A stretch of 64,000 nucleotides of DNA from Prevotella sp. (GCA_022769825.1 JALEJI010000039.1:1-64000), one strand, 5' to 3'; shown: positions 54,227 through 63,794, numbered from the stretch's first letter. Numbers and translations are program-made. The notes: generated by a model not told the origin, from the letters alone.

Positions 54227-55564
54227 ATGAACTGGCGACAACTCATAAGCAACAAGCGTTTCGGGCAGGAGGAGCGGCACCCGCTCCGCCACGACGACCG
54301 CTCTGAATTCAAGCGCGACGGCGACCGACTCATCTACTCGGCCCCGTTTCGCCGCTTGCAAAACAAGACGCAGGTGTTTCCCTTGCCTGGGAGCATTTTC
54401 GTGCACAATCGCCTCACCCACTCCATCGAGGTGTCATCGCTCGGCAAGAGCCTTGGCGACGACGTGGCACGGCGGCTCATCGACAAGCACCCGGAACTGA
54501 GGAACACGCTGTTTGAGGAGATTGGCTCCATAGTGCAAACGGCGGGACTGGCCCACGACATGGGCAACCCGCCTTTCGGACACTCTGGCGAGAAGGCCAT
54601 ACAGACGTTCTTCACCGAGGACTGCGGCAAGTTCTTGAAAGATGAGGTGTCGGACGCTTTCTGGGACGACATCACCCATTTCGAGGGCAACGCCAACGCC
54701 TTCAGGCTGCTCACCCACCAATTCTTGGGCAGGAGGCCAGGCGGATTCGTGATGACTTACTCCACGCTTGCCGCTGTGGTGAAATACCCGCGCGCGAGCA
54801 GTCTGGCCGGCGGGCACGGCAAGTTCGGCTTCTTCGCCTCAGAGGCGGCGGCGTATGAGAAGATAGCCAGCGAGCTGGGCATCAAGCGGCTGTCGGCGAC
54901 GGGCGAGCCGCTGCTCTATGCCAGGCACCCTTTGGTTTACCTCATGGAGGCCGCCGACGACATCTGCTATGAGATAATGGACATAGAAGACTCCCACAAG
55001 CTGCGCATTCTCACCTTCGACGAGACGCGCGACTTGCTTCTCGGCTTCTTCGACGAGGAGGCAAGGAAAGACATTTTGGAAAGGCTTGCCGATGACGGCG
55101 TGACCGACGAGAACGAGCAGGTGGTGTATTTCCGCGCCTGCGCCGTGGGCAAGCTTGAACATGAATGCGTGGAGGCGTTCGTGGCCAACGAGGACAAGAT
55201 ATTGGACGGCACGTTCACCGGAAGCCTCATCGACCACATTGCCGAGCCGCAACGCGAGGCTTACCAGCGATGCGTGAAGACATCATACAAGAAGATTTAC
55301 CATTCCAAGCCCGTACTCGACATCGAGCTTAGCGGTTACAAGATAATGGAGACGCTCATGCGCACGTTCATCGACGCGGCGGCACATCCCGAGAGGTTCC
55401 ACTCCAGGCAGCTCATAAACCGCTTCTCGTCACAGTATGACATACACAGCGACAACCTCGAGACCCGCATCATGGCGGTGCTCGACTTCATAAGCGGCAT
55501 GACCGATGTCTACGCCCTCGACATATACCAGAAAATCAGCGGCATTGCCCTGCCGATAGTATAA
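54227..55564 (+). CDS. dgt: Deoxyguanosinetriphosphate triphosphohydrolase (dGTPase)
   Basis: The frame is open to 54185, but the ATG at 54227 has GGAGAG 9 bases upstream and starts MNWRQLISNKRFG, the usual N-terminus (445 residues). HD-domain ligands: His65 in RLTHS, His110-Asp111 in LAHDMGNPPFGH and a later Asp in EAADDICYE. Cleaves dGTP (or other dNTPs) to nucleoside and triphosphate. Confidence 0.94.
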   Translation: MNWRQLISNKRFGQEERHPLRHDDRSEFKRDGDRLIYSAPFRRLQNKTQVFPLPGSIFVHNRLTHSIEVSSLGKSLGDDVARRLIDKHPELRNTLFEEIGSIVQTAGLAHDMGNPPFGHSGEKAIQTFFTEDCGKFLKDEVSDAFWDDITHFEGNANAFRLLTHQFLGRRPGGFVMTYSTLAAVVKYPRASSLAGGHGKFGFFASEAAAYEKIASELGIKRLSATGEPLLYARHPLVYLMEAADDICYEIMDIEDSHKLRILTFDETRDLLLGFFDEEARKDILERLADDGVTDENEQVVYFRACAVGKLEHECVEAFVANEDKILDGTFTGSLIDHIAEPQREAYQRCVKTSYKKIYHSKPVLDIELSGYKIMETLMRTFIDAAAHPERFHSRQLINRFSSQYDIHSDNLETRIMAVLDFISGMTDVYALDIYQKISGIALPIV

Positions 55565-55579
55565 GCGCGAGGGGCGAGG

Positions 55580-56548
55580 TCATTTCTTTGGCATGGGTAT
55601 CTTCAGCGCCTCGGGGTGCTCTGCCACGAAACTGTTGATGTGGCGGACGCGCTTCTCCTCGAAAATCTCGTCAACGGCAATGAGGATGCCGCTCTCTTCC
55701 ACCTCGCCAAACTCGTGGTTCACGGCAGTGCCGAAAAACCTCATGGTGGGACTAAGGTTCATGTAAGCGTTGACAAGTGGCGGTATGTTGTAACCCAGCT
55801 CGCGCACCTGATGGTTGAGCAGGCGGTAGTCGCGCTTGAAGTCGTCTTCATAGAACAGCTTTTTCAGCTCTTCCTCTGGCGTGTCTATCCTCACCGCGTC
55901 CATCGGCACGGCAAGGTGCTCGTTGTCGCCAAAGTGCTTGCGAAGGAAGTAGAGTATCATGTCGCGGCCACGGCGCACGAACGACGGGTACATCGTCATC
56001 TTGCCAAGGAAATACTTGCAACGAGGGTTTATCACGGTGAGCGCGCCCAAGCCGTCCCAAAGGTTGTCGAGGGCGAAGATGCTCTTGGTGTTCTTCCTCA
56101 CGTTCTGGTAATCGAGCGACACGAACGAGCGGCCAAGCTCCACGGTGTAAGTAGCGTAGTCTTTCATGAACTCGTCGGAGAAACGATACATGTGGCTCAT
56201 GGCGAGATTGGGCTGGCCGTCGGCCTTCAACTGCCAATCCTCGCCGAAGAGATAGCGGTAGCCACCTATGATTTCCTCGGCCTCCGGATTCCACACGATG
56301 AGTTGCTTGCAACCGTTGGGCATGGTGTCGAACTCGTCGATGTCCATGCTTTTCCCCGTGCCGCCACCAGACGTGCGAAAGGCTATCTCGCGAAGGCGGC
56401 CAACCTCCCGCATGACGTGCGGAGCCTCGGAAGCATGGAAAACGTAAATCTCGTTGTGGCTCTTGTTCGTCATGCGAAGGCGACGTTCCGGAGTCAGCTC
56501 ACTTTTCAATATTTCCTTACTGATGGGTTGGATAATCTCTTCTTCCAT
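55580..56548 (-). CDS. glsB: GNAT-type N-acyltransferase, GlsB-like (glycine lipid synthesis)
   Basis: 322 residues of the ornithine/glycine acyl-ACP N-acyltransferase group: VMREVGRLREIAFR, GGYRYLFGEDW and VELGRSFVSLDYQ are characteristic. In Bacteroides thetaiotaomicron GlsB makes N-acyl-glycine from glycine and 3-hydroxyacyl-ACP, the first step to glycine lipids. It lies 21 bases after the GlsA-like gene, as a pair. The glycine versus ornithine preference is inferred from the taxon. Confidence 0.87.
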   Translation of the reverse strand: MEEEIIQPISKEILKSELTPERRLRMTNKSHNEIYVFHASEAPHVMREVGRLREIAFRTSGGGTGKSMDIDEFDTMPNGCKQLIVWNPEAEEIIGGYRYLFGEDWQLKADGQPNLAMSHMYRFSDEFMKDYATYTVELGRSFVSLDYQNVRKNTKSIFALDNLWDGLGALTVINPRCKYFLGKMTMYPSFVRRGRDMILYFLRKHFGDNEHLAVPMDAVRIDTPEEELKKLFYEDDFKRDYRLLNHQVRELGYNIPPLVNAYMNLSPTMRFFGTAVNHEFGEVEESGILIAVDEIFEEKRVRHINSFVAEHPEALKIPMPKK

Positions 56549-56569
56549 AGTTGATTATATTGTTTTCGG

Positions 56570-57427
56570 CTACTCAGCCGTAAGCCCTGCCGGGCCTGCT
56601 TGTTGATACACTTTGTCTTCCACCCAGACAGCCCACTCCTTGGGCTTGCGGCTCTTGTCGAAGGTCTGCCAGGGTATGGGTTTACCTATCACCACTCGGA
56701 ATGGCTTGTGACAGTTGCGGTACATCTCGTCGACGAGGAAAAGCATGGCTATGTTGACCTTTATGCCCAGCCGCTTCTGCCAACGGGCTATGCGATAGAA
56801 ACGCGAGGAGTTGTGCCCACTGAAATAGATTGGCACCACGTCGCGGTGATACTGTATGCTTTTCGACACGAAGGTCTTTTTCCAAGGTATGTCGTGGACG
56901 TGACCGTCGATAATGCGCGAATTGAGACCGGCGGGGAACATGATGATGTGGTTGTCGCTGTTGAAGGCCGACTCCACGGCGTCGGCAAAGCTCGCCCCGT
57001 TGCGGCCGGTCTTGTTGATTCCGACGCACACAGGGCGCAAGCCCGGAAGGAACATCAACAAGTCGTTGACAAGATAGCGGAACTTGCCGTCGTAGTGACG
57101 GCCGATGATAGAGCCCAGGCAAACGCCGTCTTGACCGCCAAGCGGATGGTTGCTCACGAAAATATAGCGTTTGCCGTCGTCCTTGTCGGGAAGGTTCTCC
57201 TTGCCTTCTATGGTGAGCCGCATGTCAAGGTACTTGACACATTCCTCAAGCCACTCGGTGCCTTCCTGCCCACGATGCTCGTCAAGAAAAGCGTTGACCT
57301 CGTCCTCATGGATGAGACGACGAAGCCATGCCACGAGAAAGCGTGGCACGTATCGAGCCTTATTGCCCATCTTGCTGCGCAATATCCCCTCTAAATCGAT
57401 TGTCTTTACTGTGCTTTTCTCTGTCAT
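56570..57427 (-). CDS. glsA: O-acyltransferase, GlsA-like (PlsC family)
   Basis: 285 residues from ATG at 57427 (an in-frame TTG or similar at 57454 is less likely). The acyltransferase motif reads NHPLGGQDG with His94 and Asp100 (five residues between, typical of lyso-ornithine/glycine-lipid enzymes rather than the four in PlsC), then FPAGLNSR. Adds the second acyl chain to the GlsB product. Promoter -7 at 57442. Confidence 0.87.
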   Translation of the reverse strand: MTEKSTVKTIDLEGILRSKMGNKARYVPRFLVAWLRRLIHEDEVNAFLDEHRGQEGTEWLEECVKYLDMRLTIEGKENLPDKDDGKRYIFVSNHPLGGQDGVCLGSIIGRHYDGKFRYLVNDLLMFLPGLRPVCVGINKTGRNGASFADAVESAFNSDNHIIMFPAGLNSRIIDGHVHDIPWKKTFVSKSIQYHRDVVPIYFSGHNSSRFYRIARWQKRLGIKVNIAMLFLVDEMYRNCHKPFRVVIGKPIPWQTFDKSRKPKEWAVWVEDKVYQQAGPAGLTAE

Positions 57428-57441
57428 AACAAAACTACGTT

Positions 57442-57450
57442 GCAAAAATA
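57442..57450 (-). promoter_or_regulatory. Promoter -7 element of glsA-glsB
   Basis: TATTTTTGC on the minus strand, 14 bases before the ATG at 57427. Confidence 0.5.
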
Positions 57451-57555
57451 CCAATTATTTTTTATATCTTTTCATTTCATCCGTAAAAATGTGAAAAATA
57501 TTTCGGGGACACTCCGGCAATGGCCCAAGGGCTTTTGTTTCCCTGTTCGTCCACG

Positions 57556-57588
57556 TTGGTTGCGCATTGGCACAGGGCCCGCCCCCGC
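57556..57588 (-). repeat. Degenerate inverted REP half-element
   Basis: TTGGTTGCGCATTGGCACAGG followed by GCCCGCCCCCGC; decayed copy 19 bases left of copy C of the 385-bp element. Confidence 0.6.
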
Positions 57589-57607
57589 AAAGCACATGAC
57601 GTGTATC

Positions 57608-57991
57608 AAAATATTTTACAAACGGTCGTCTGAGAATCGATTTTTTTCAATCGAGGTGCCGCTTGGTCGAAAATGACGCGATTACGAGCCATTTCGGTAA
57701 ACGGCTGGCTACCAGATAATTATGTTTTTGGCGGTTTTTCGGTATCACAAATTCGCTGAAATGGCGTCGCCGTTACAGTGCAATCGCATCGCCGTTACGG
57801 TGTAATCGCGTTGCCGTTACGGTGCAATCCCGACGCCGTTACGGTGCAATCGCGACGCGATTACAGTGTAACGGCAAAAATCCTTGGCCAAAAACCGACC
57901 GACGGCATTGCCTAAGGGCTGAAGGCTACCCTTTTTCCGCTCTATTTGCCCCTGTTCCCAAGTGTTAAATTTCGGCAATAATATTTTACAT
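57608..57991 (+). repeat. Dispersed ~385-bp element, copy C
   Basis: Left end AAAATATTTTACAAACGGTC, right end GGCAATAATATTTTACA. Five 22-bp units start at 57769, 57791, 57813, 57835 and 57857; the last (GCGATTACAGTGTAACGGC) is inverted. The tail again holds GAAGGCTACCCTTTTTCCGC and CAAGTGTTAAATTTCGGC. It fills half of the 748-base gap between glsA and mraZ. Bases 57992-58100 show nothing recognisable. Confidence 0.87.
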
Positions 57992-58103
57992 TTTTACGTT
58001 AGCACATGGTGCCTGTCATGGACAAGCACAAGGCCGAGGCCACGGGCGCGGTGCGACTCTTTTGCCACGCCAAAGGCGTTTTAGCGGACGGCAATGAAAA
58101 AAA

Positions 58104-58129
58104 GTGGGGAAAAGTGGCGCGAAGTGGGG
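58104..58129 (+). promoter_or_regulatory. MraZ operator boxes
   Basis: Three boxes, GTGGGG at 58104, GTGGCG at 58114 and GTGGGG at 58124, spaced exactly 10 bases apart, with a fourth partial match GTTAG at 58134. MraZ of E. coli and other bacteria binds TGGGN direct repeats 10 bases apart in front of its own operon. The boxes sit just upstream of the mraZ -7 element. Confidence 0.85.
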
Positions 58130-58138
58130 GAAAGTTAG

Positions 58139-58146
58139 TAACTTTG
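58139..58146 (+). promoter_or_regulatory. Promoter -7 element of the dcw cluster
   Basis: TAACTTTG, 29 bases before the mraZ ATG at 58176, directly after the MraZ boxes so that bound MraZ would cover the promoter. Confidence 0.75.
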
Positions 58147-58175
58147 AAGTCCCAATACACTTAATATGTGTGCGC

Positions 58176-58622
58176 ATGCGTTTTTTAGGCAACATAGAGG
58201 CAAAAACAGACACTAAAGGCCGGGCCTTTCTCCCGGCCCCGTTTCGCAAGGTGCTGGCGGCATCTGGCGAGAGCACGCTCGTGCTTCGCAAGGACGTGTT
58301 CGAGAGCCTGTTGGTGCTTTACCCCGTGAGCGCATGGGACGAACTGGTTGACACCATGCGGCGCAAGCTGTCGAGGTGGGATCGCCGTCAGCAGATGGCA
58401 TACCGCACCTTCGTCAGCAACGTCGCGGAACTGACAATAGACGCGAGTGGCAGGATTCTCATACCGCGAGGATTCCTCGACATGGCCGGCATAAGCCAGT
58501 CGATACGGTTCGTGGGAATGGGCGACACCATAGAGATATGGCCTGCCGACAACATGGAGACAATGAACAAGGAAGACTTCGGCAGCGTGCTGGAAGAAGC
58601 AATGAAAGAAGAGGAACAATGA
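58176..58622 (+). CDS. mraZ: Division/cell-wall cluster transcriptional regulator MraZ
   Basis: 148 residues from ATG at 58176; upstream frame to 58104 covers the operator boxes and is not coding. Two AbrB-like repeats are visible: NIEAKTDTKGRAFLPAPFRK near the start and LTIDASGRILIPRGFLDMAGI in the second half. MraZ forms a ring that binds its boxes and represses or modulates the dcw operon. Overlaps rsmH by ATGA. Confidence 0.95.
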   Translation: MRFLGNIEAKTDTKGRAFLPAPFRKVLAASGESTLVLRKDVFESLLVLYPVSAWDELVDTMRRKLSRWDRRQQMAYRTFVSNVAELTIDASGRILIPRGFLDMAGISQSIRFVGMGDTIEIWPADNMETMNKEDFGSVLEEAMKEEEQ

Positions 58623-59542
58623 CCGACAACAACATGGTATATCATATCCCCGTCTTGCTCAAGGAGAGCGTCGACGGCCTCGACATCAATCCCGATGGCG
58701 TGTATGTAGACGTGACCTTCGGTGGCGGAGGGCACTCTCGCGAGATTCTCAGCCGGCTTGGCGACAATGGACACTTGTTCAGCTTCGACCAAGATGCCGA
58801 CGCTGAGAACAACATCGTGGACGATCCAAGGTTCACGTTCGTGCATTCCAACTTCCGGTGGCTGAGCAACTGGATGCGCTATTACGACATTGATCACATC
58901 GACGGCCTCCTCGCCGACCTCGGCGTGTCGAGCCACCACTTCGACGATGCCGAGCGTGGCTTCTCGTTCAGGTATGACGCGCCTCTCGACATGCGCATGA
59001 ACCGCGAGGGCGGGAAGACCGCCGCCGACATAGTGAACGATGACACCGAGGAGCACCTGGCCGACATATTCTACCTGTACGGAGAGTTGCGCCGGTCACG
59101 GCAGATTGCAGCCGCCATAGTGAAGGCGCGACAGCGCAAGCCCATACTCACGACACAAGACTTCCTGCAGGTGGTGGACCCTCTCTTCCGCCGCGAGAAA
59201 GAGAAGAAGGACATGGCCCGGCTCTTCCAGGCCCTGCGCATAGAGGTGAACCACGAGATGCAGGCTCTGAGCGAGATGCTCACCTCTGCCACGCGGCTGC
59301 TCGCCAAGGGTGGAAGGCTGAGCGTCATCACCTACCACTCGCTTGAGGACCGCATGGTGAAAAACATCATGAAGAGCGGCAACGTGAACGGAAAGGTCGA
59401 GGAAGACCCGGTGTACGGAAGGAAGGCGAGCCCTTACAACCTGGTGAACAACAAGGTGATTGTGCCCTCCGACGAGGAAGTGGAAAGAAACCCCCGCAGC
59501 CGAAGCGCGAAGCTCAGAATCGCGGAAAAGAAGGAAGAATGA
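58619..59542 (+). CDS. rsmH: 16S rRNA (cytosine-1402-N4)-methyltransferase
   Basis: 307 residues from the ATG overlapping the mraZ stop. HIPVLLKESVDGL at the start, SAM-binding VDVTFGGGGHS, DLGVSSHHFD, GFSFRYDAPLDMRMN and FQALRIEVNHE are all typical. Second gene of the dcw cluster as in most bacteria. Confidence 0.97.
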   Translation: MTDNNMVYHIPVLLKESVDGLDINPDGVYVDVTFGGGGHSREILSRLGDNGHLFSFDQDADAENNIVDDPRFTFVHSNFRWLSNWMRYYDIDHIDGLLADLGVSSHHFDDAERGFSFRYDAPLDMRMNREGGKTAADIVNDDTEEHLADIFYLYGELRRSRQIAAAIVKARQRKPILTTQDFLQVVDPLFRREKEKKDMARLFQALRIEVNHEMQALSEMLTSATRLLAKGGRLSVITYHSLEDRMVKNIMKSGNVNGKVEEDPVYGRKASPYNLVNNKVIVPSDEEVERNPRSRSAKLRIAEKKEE

Positions 59543-59564
59543 GGAGTGAAGAGGAGGAAAGAAC

Positions 59565-60026
59565 ATGAAAGAAGATTCGACAAACAACAACAATAAAAAC
59601 GAGGAAACGGCAAAGCCCGTCAACGACAATGCCAACGAAGCAGGAATGTCGCTTTCGAAGGTCATAGAAGAGCAAGCCACGGAAGGCGAGGCTCCTCTGT
59701 CGAGGACTTTCTCGCTGAGAAAGATCCTTGGCGGCGACATACTGAACACGTCGTTCATGCGCCAGCAAGTGCTGCTGTTCTTGCTCATATCACTGTTCAT
59801 GGTGATATACATAGCCAACAGGTACTCTTGCCAACAAGACATAATAGAAATAGACGCGCTTCAAAAGGAACTGAAAGACGCTAAGTACAAGGCACTGTCA
59901 AGCGACAGCAAACTGACGGAGGAAAGCCGGCAAAGCAATGTCTTGGAAATGCTGAAGAACAACAAGGACAGCACGCTGAAGATGCCAACGCAGCCGCCTT
60001 ACATCATAACGGTACCCGACAAATGA
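59565..60026 (+). CDS. FtsL-like cell division protein
   Basis: 153 residues: a 65-residue Asn-rich cytoplasmic tail, one transmembrane helix (about 68-84), and a short periplasmic helix (about 92-115) of coiled-coil character. Location between rsmH and the PBP gene is where ftsL lies; sequence similarity in this family is very weak, so the call rests on position and topology. Confidence 0.87.
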   Translation: MKEDSTNNNNKNEETAKPVNDNANEAGMSLSKVIEEQATEGEAPLSRTFSLRKILGGDILNTSFMRQQVLLFLLISLFMVIYIANRYSCQQDIIEIDALQKELKDAKYKALSSDSKLTEESRQSNVLEMLKNNKDSTLKMPTQPPYIITVPDK

Positions 60027-62221
60027 CCAAGTTCAACTACCATAAGATAATGCCACGCTTCAACTTTCTCGCATTTGTACTGACTGTTGGAGCGATTGCG
60101 GTACTCGGACAAGCCGCCTACATCATGACGGCGAAGAAGACATACTGGATGAAGGTGGCGAGCCGCGTGCGACAAGACAGCGTGAGGACGCAACCCATAC
60201 GCGGCAACATACTATCCTGCGACGGGCAACTCCTCGCCTCGTCGCTGCCGGAGTTCAAGATTTACATGGACTTCCAGCAGCTGCACGTGGCCAAGCAGGG
60301 CGACTCGCTGTGGCACGTCAAGCTCGACAGCATTTGCCAGGGTCTGCACCGCATCTTCCCCGAACAGAGCGCGCGGAAGTTCAAGGCGCATCTCATGGAA
60401 GGCTACAACAAGCGCCGACAGTCGGGACCGCACAAGGGAGAGAGGGTGCGCAACTGGGTAATCTGGCCCAAGCGCATCGACTACAACACTTACAGCCAAG
60501 TACGCGACCTGCCACTGTTCCGCCTGGGCAACAACAAGAGCGGATTCCACTTCGACGAGCTCAACGCCCGTGAGAACCCCTACGGCTCGCTCGCCAAGCG
60601 AACCATCGGCGACGTGTTGCTCACCGACGAGGGCGGACGCTCGGCACGCTACGGACTGGAGCTGAGCTACGACTCGCTGCTGAAAGGGGCCTATGGCACC
60701 GTGAGCAGGCAGAAGGTGCTCGGGAAATACCTCAGCATAACCAACCGCGCGCCAATAAACGGCTGCGACATCATGACGACAATAGACGTGGGCATGCAAG
60801 ACCTCGCCGAGAGGGCTCTCGTGAACAAGCTCAAGGAGATTCAAGGAAGCGTCGGCGTGGCGATAGTGATGGAAGTGGCGACGGGCGACATAAAGGCCAT
60901 CGTCAACATGGAGAAATGCGACGACGGCAAGTTTCGCGAGATACAGAGCCACGCCGTCAGCGACTTGATGGAACCCGGATCGGTGTTCAAGACCGCGTCG
61001 GTGATGACGGCCCTCGAGGACGGAGTGTGCGACACCACATTCAAGATACCCACCGGCAACGGCATTTGGCACATCTACGGACGCGACATGAAAGACAGCC
61101 ACTGGAAGAGCGGAGGATATGGCACCATATCCTTGGGTCGAGCCATGGAACTGAGCTCCAATATCGGCGTGAGCTATGTCATAGACAAGTATTACCACAA
61201 CGACCCGGAGAAATTCGTGCGAGGCATATACCGCACGGGCATAAACGGGGCCGGCGTGAAGATACCTATCGTGGGTCACGCCATGCCGGTGATAAGGATG
61301 CCGAAGAAAAACAAGCGCGGCGAATGGATAAACTGGAGCAACACGGCCCTGCCCTGGATGAGCATCGGCTACGAGACCCTGATACCGCCAATCTACACGC
61401 TCACCTTCTACAACGCCATTGCCAACAACGGCAGGATGATGCAGCCAAGGTTCGTGAAAAGCACCATAAAGGACGGCGACACCATAGCCACGTTCCCGCC
61501 ACAGGTGGTGAGCGGCAAGGAGCACATAGCCTCTGACAGGACCCTGCGCATAATGCAAGACCTGCTGCACAGGGTGGTGCTCAACGGCACTGGAAAGAAG
61601 GCCTTCAGCCCCAACTACTGGGTCTGCGGCAAGACGGGCACCGCCATGATAGCCAGCAACGGCAACTACCGCGGCACGGCCCACAGCCTGCTGTCGTTCG
61701 CCGGATGGTTCGGCCAGAAAGACAGGCCATATTACAGCTGCATAGTGTGCATACAAAAATACGGACTGCCTGCCTATGGATGGATGAGCAGCGAGGTGTT
61801 CAAGGATATCGCCGACGGCATAATGGCGAGATACGTCAGATACAACGTCAGCGACGCCAGGGATGCCGACTCGCGCATGATACCGGACGTGAAAGCCGGA
61901 AACATACTCTCCGCCGACTTCGTTCTCTCCTCGCTTGGCATATCGACATTCTCCAACTACCCGTTCAAGGTAAACGAGACGCAACCCGTGTGGGGCGTGG
62001 CGGAACGAAGACGGGGCAGCGTGAAGCTGATAGAGGAGAAGGCAAGCCGCACCAACGTCATGCCCGACGTGCGTGGCATGGGAGCGCGCGACGCCGTGTT
62101 CCTCGCCGAGTCGAGCGGCGTGAAATGCACGATAAAGGGTCGAGGCAAAGTGAGCGAGCAAAGCATTGAGCCAGGAAAGAAAGTGAGGAGGGGGCAGAAA
62201 TGCGTGCTCACGCTTCAATGA
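60023..62221 (+). CDS. ftsI: Class B penicillin-binding protein (FtsI/PBP3-type) with PASTA domain
   Basis: 732 residues, one N-terminal membrane helix (about 15-35), dimerisation domain, then a transpeptidase with SVFK (320-323, nucleophile Ser320), SSN (378-380) and KTG (537-539). A C-terminal PASTA domain (about 669-732) is present. Septal transpeptidase in the dcw cluster. Starts with an ATGA overlap with the ftsL-like gene. Confidence 0.95.
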   Translation: MTKFNYHKIMPRFNFLAFVLTVGAIAVLGQAAYIMTAKKTYWMKVASRVRQDSVRTQPIRGNILSCDGQLLASSLPEFKIYMDFQQLHVAKQGDSLWHVKLDSICQGLHRIFPEQSARKFKAHLMEGYNKRRQSGPHKGERVRNWVIWPKRIDYNTYSQVRDLPLFRLGNNKSGFHFDELNARENPYGSLAKRTIGDVLLTDEGGRSARYGLELSYDSLLKGAYGTVSRQKVLGKYLSITNRAPINGCDIMTTIDVGMQDLAERALVNKLKEIQGSVGVAIVMEVATGDIKAIVNMEKCDDGKFREIQSHAVSDLMEPGSVFKTASVMTALEDGVCDTTFKIPTGNGIWHIYGRDMKDSHWKSGGYGTISLGRAMELSSNIGVSYVIDKYYHNDPEKFVRGIYRTGINGAGVKIPIVGHAMPVIRMPKKNKRGEWINWSNTALPWMSIGYETLIPPIYTLTFYNAIANNGRMMQPRFVKSTIKDGDTIATFPPQVVSGKEHIASDRTLRIMQDLLHRVVLNGTGKKAFSPNYWVCGKTGTAMIASNGNYRGTAHSLLSFAGWFGQKDRPYYSCIVCIQKYGLPAYGWMSSEVFKDIADGIMARYVRYNVSDARDADSRMIPDVKAGNILSADFVLSSLGISTFSNYPFKVNETQPVWGVAERRRGSVKLIEEKASRTNVMPDVRGMGARDAVFLAESSGVKCTIKGRGKVSEQSIEPGKKVRRGQKCVLTLQ

Positions 62222-62264
62222 GACACTTAACACAAACAGATAATAAACAAAGACACATAGAACT

Positions 62265-63716
62265 ATGAAACTGCAGGAACTTTTAAAGAACATCAAGCCG
62301 CTCCGCGTTGAGGGTAGCACGGATGTGGAAATCACGGGGGTAAACATCGACTCGCGCAAGATCAAGGATGGACACCTTTTCGTGGCCATGAAAGGCACGC
62401 AGACTGACGGGCACAAGTTCATACCCAAGGCGCTGGAGCTTGGAGCCAAGGCCGTGTTGTGCGAGGACATGCCAGAGCAGCTCGCCGACGGTGTGACCTA
62501 CGTTCAAGTGGAAAGCACGGAAGACGCGGTGGGCAAAGTGGCAACGCTTTTCCATGGCGACCCGTCGAAGCACCTGACGCTCGTGGGCGTGACAGGAACA
62601 AACGGCAAGACCACAATCGCCACATTATTATATAATATGTTCCGTGAGTTCGGCTACCGTTGTGGCCTCCTGTCCACCGTGTGCAACTATATTGACGGCA
62701 AGCCAATACCAGCCGACCACACCACACCTGACCCAATAGAGCTGAACGAGCTCTTGGGCGAGATGGTAAAGGCCGGATGCCAATACGCCTTCATGGAGTG
62801 CTCGTCGCACGCCATACACCAGAAACGCATTGGCGGACTGAAATTCGCCGGAGGCATATTCACCAACCTCACGCGCGACCACCTCGACTATCACAAGACC
62901 TTCGAGAACTATCGCAACGCCAAAAAGGCATTCTTCGACGGACTGCCCAAGTCGGCTTTCGCCATCACCAACGCCGACGACAAGAACGGCATGATAATGG
63001 TGCAGAACACCAAGGCCACCGTAAAGACCTACTCGATACGCCAGATGGCAGACTTCCGCGCCCACATCATAGAGATGCACTTCGCCGGAATGTATCTTGA
63101 GGTAGACGGCCATGAGGTCGGCGTGCAATTCATCGGCAAGTTCAACGTTTCAAACCTCCTCGCCGTCTACGCCGCGGCTCGCATGCTGGGCAAGGAGCCG
63201 GAGGAGATTCTCGTGGCGCTGAGCACGCTGCACAGCGTCAGCGGCCGACTGGAGCCAATAGCCTCGCCCGCGGGTTTCACAGCAATCGTGGATTACGCCC
63301 ACACGCCCGACGCCCTTGAGAACGTGCTCAACGCCATACACGAGGTGCTGAACGGCAAGGGACACGTCATCACGGTGTGCGGAGCCGGAGGCAACCGTGA
63401 CCACGGCAAACGACCACTCATGGCGCAAGAGGCGGTGAAGCAGAGCGACAAGGTAATCATAACGAGCGACAACCCAAGGTTCGAGGAGCCACAGGCCATC
63501 ATAGACGACATGGTGGCAGGGCTCGACAAGGAACAGATGAAGAAGGTGATTACCATCGTGGACCGAAAGGAAGCCATAAAGACGGCGTGCATGATGGCAC
63601 AAAAAGGCGACGTGGTGCTCGTGGCAGGAAAGGGCCACGAAAACTACCAAGAGATAAAGGGCGTGAAGCATCATTTCGACGACAAGGAAGTGCTGCACGA
63701 CATATTCAACAACTAA
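62265..63716 (+). CDS. murE: UDP-MurNAc-L-Ala-D-Glu:meso-diaminopimelate ligase
   Basis: 483 residues with ATP loop GTNGKTT (111-117) and the substrate-selecting motif DNPR (402-405), which indicates meso-diaminopimelate rather than lysine. Adds the third residue of the stem peptide in the cytoplasm. 43 bases after the PBP gene. Confidence 0.97.
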   Translation: MKLQELLKNIKPLRVEGSTDVEITGVNIDSRKIKDGHLFVAMKGTQTDGHKFIPKALELGAKAVLCEDMPEQLADGVTYVQVESTEDAVGKVATLFHGDPSKHLTLVGVTGTNGKTTIATLLYNMFREFGYRCGLLSTVCNYIDGKPIPADHTTPDPIELNELLGEMVKAGCQYAFMECSSHAIHQKRIGGLKFAGGIFTNLTRDHLDYHKTFENYRNAKKAFFDGLPKSAFAITNADDKNGMIMVQNTKATVKTYSIRQMADFRAHIIEMHFAGMYLEVDGHEVGVQFIGKFNVSNLLAVYAAARMLGKEPEEILVALSTLHSVSGRLEPIASPAGFTAIVDYAHTPDALENVLNAIHEVLNGKGHVITVCGAGGNRDHGKRPLMAQEAVKQSDKVIITSDNPRFEEPQAIIDDMVAGLDKEQMKKVITIVDRKEAIKTACMMAQKGDVVLVAGKGHENYQEIKGVKHHFDDKEVLHDIFNN

Positions 63717-63794
63717 GGAAAAGCAACAAACAAGAACAGGCCATATAGCCATGACATGCCGTATGGCCTACAATCACAGATTACAGAAGAAGAA

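Noticed and set aside
60212..62470. 752-codon frame antisense to the PBP gene
   Set aside because: A shadow caused by biased codon use on the true strand; the PBP has all active-site motifs and the antisense frame shows no family features.
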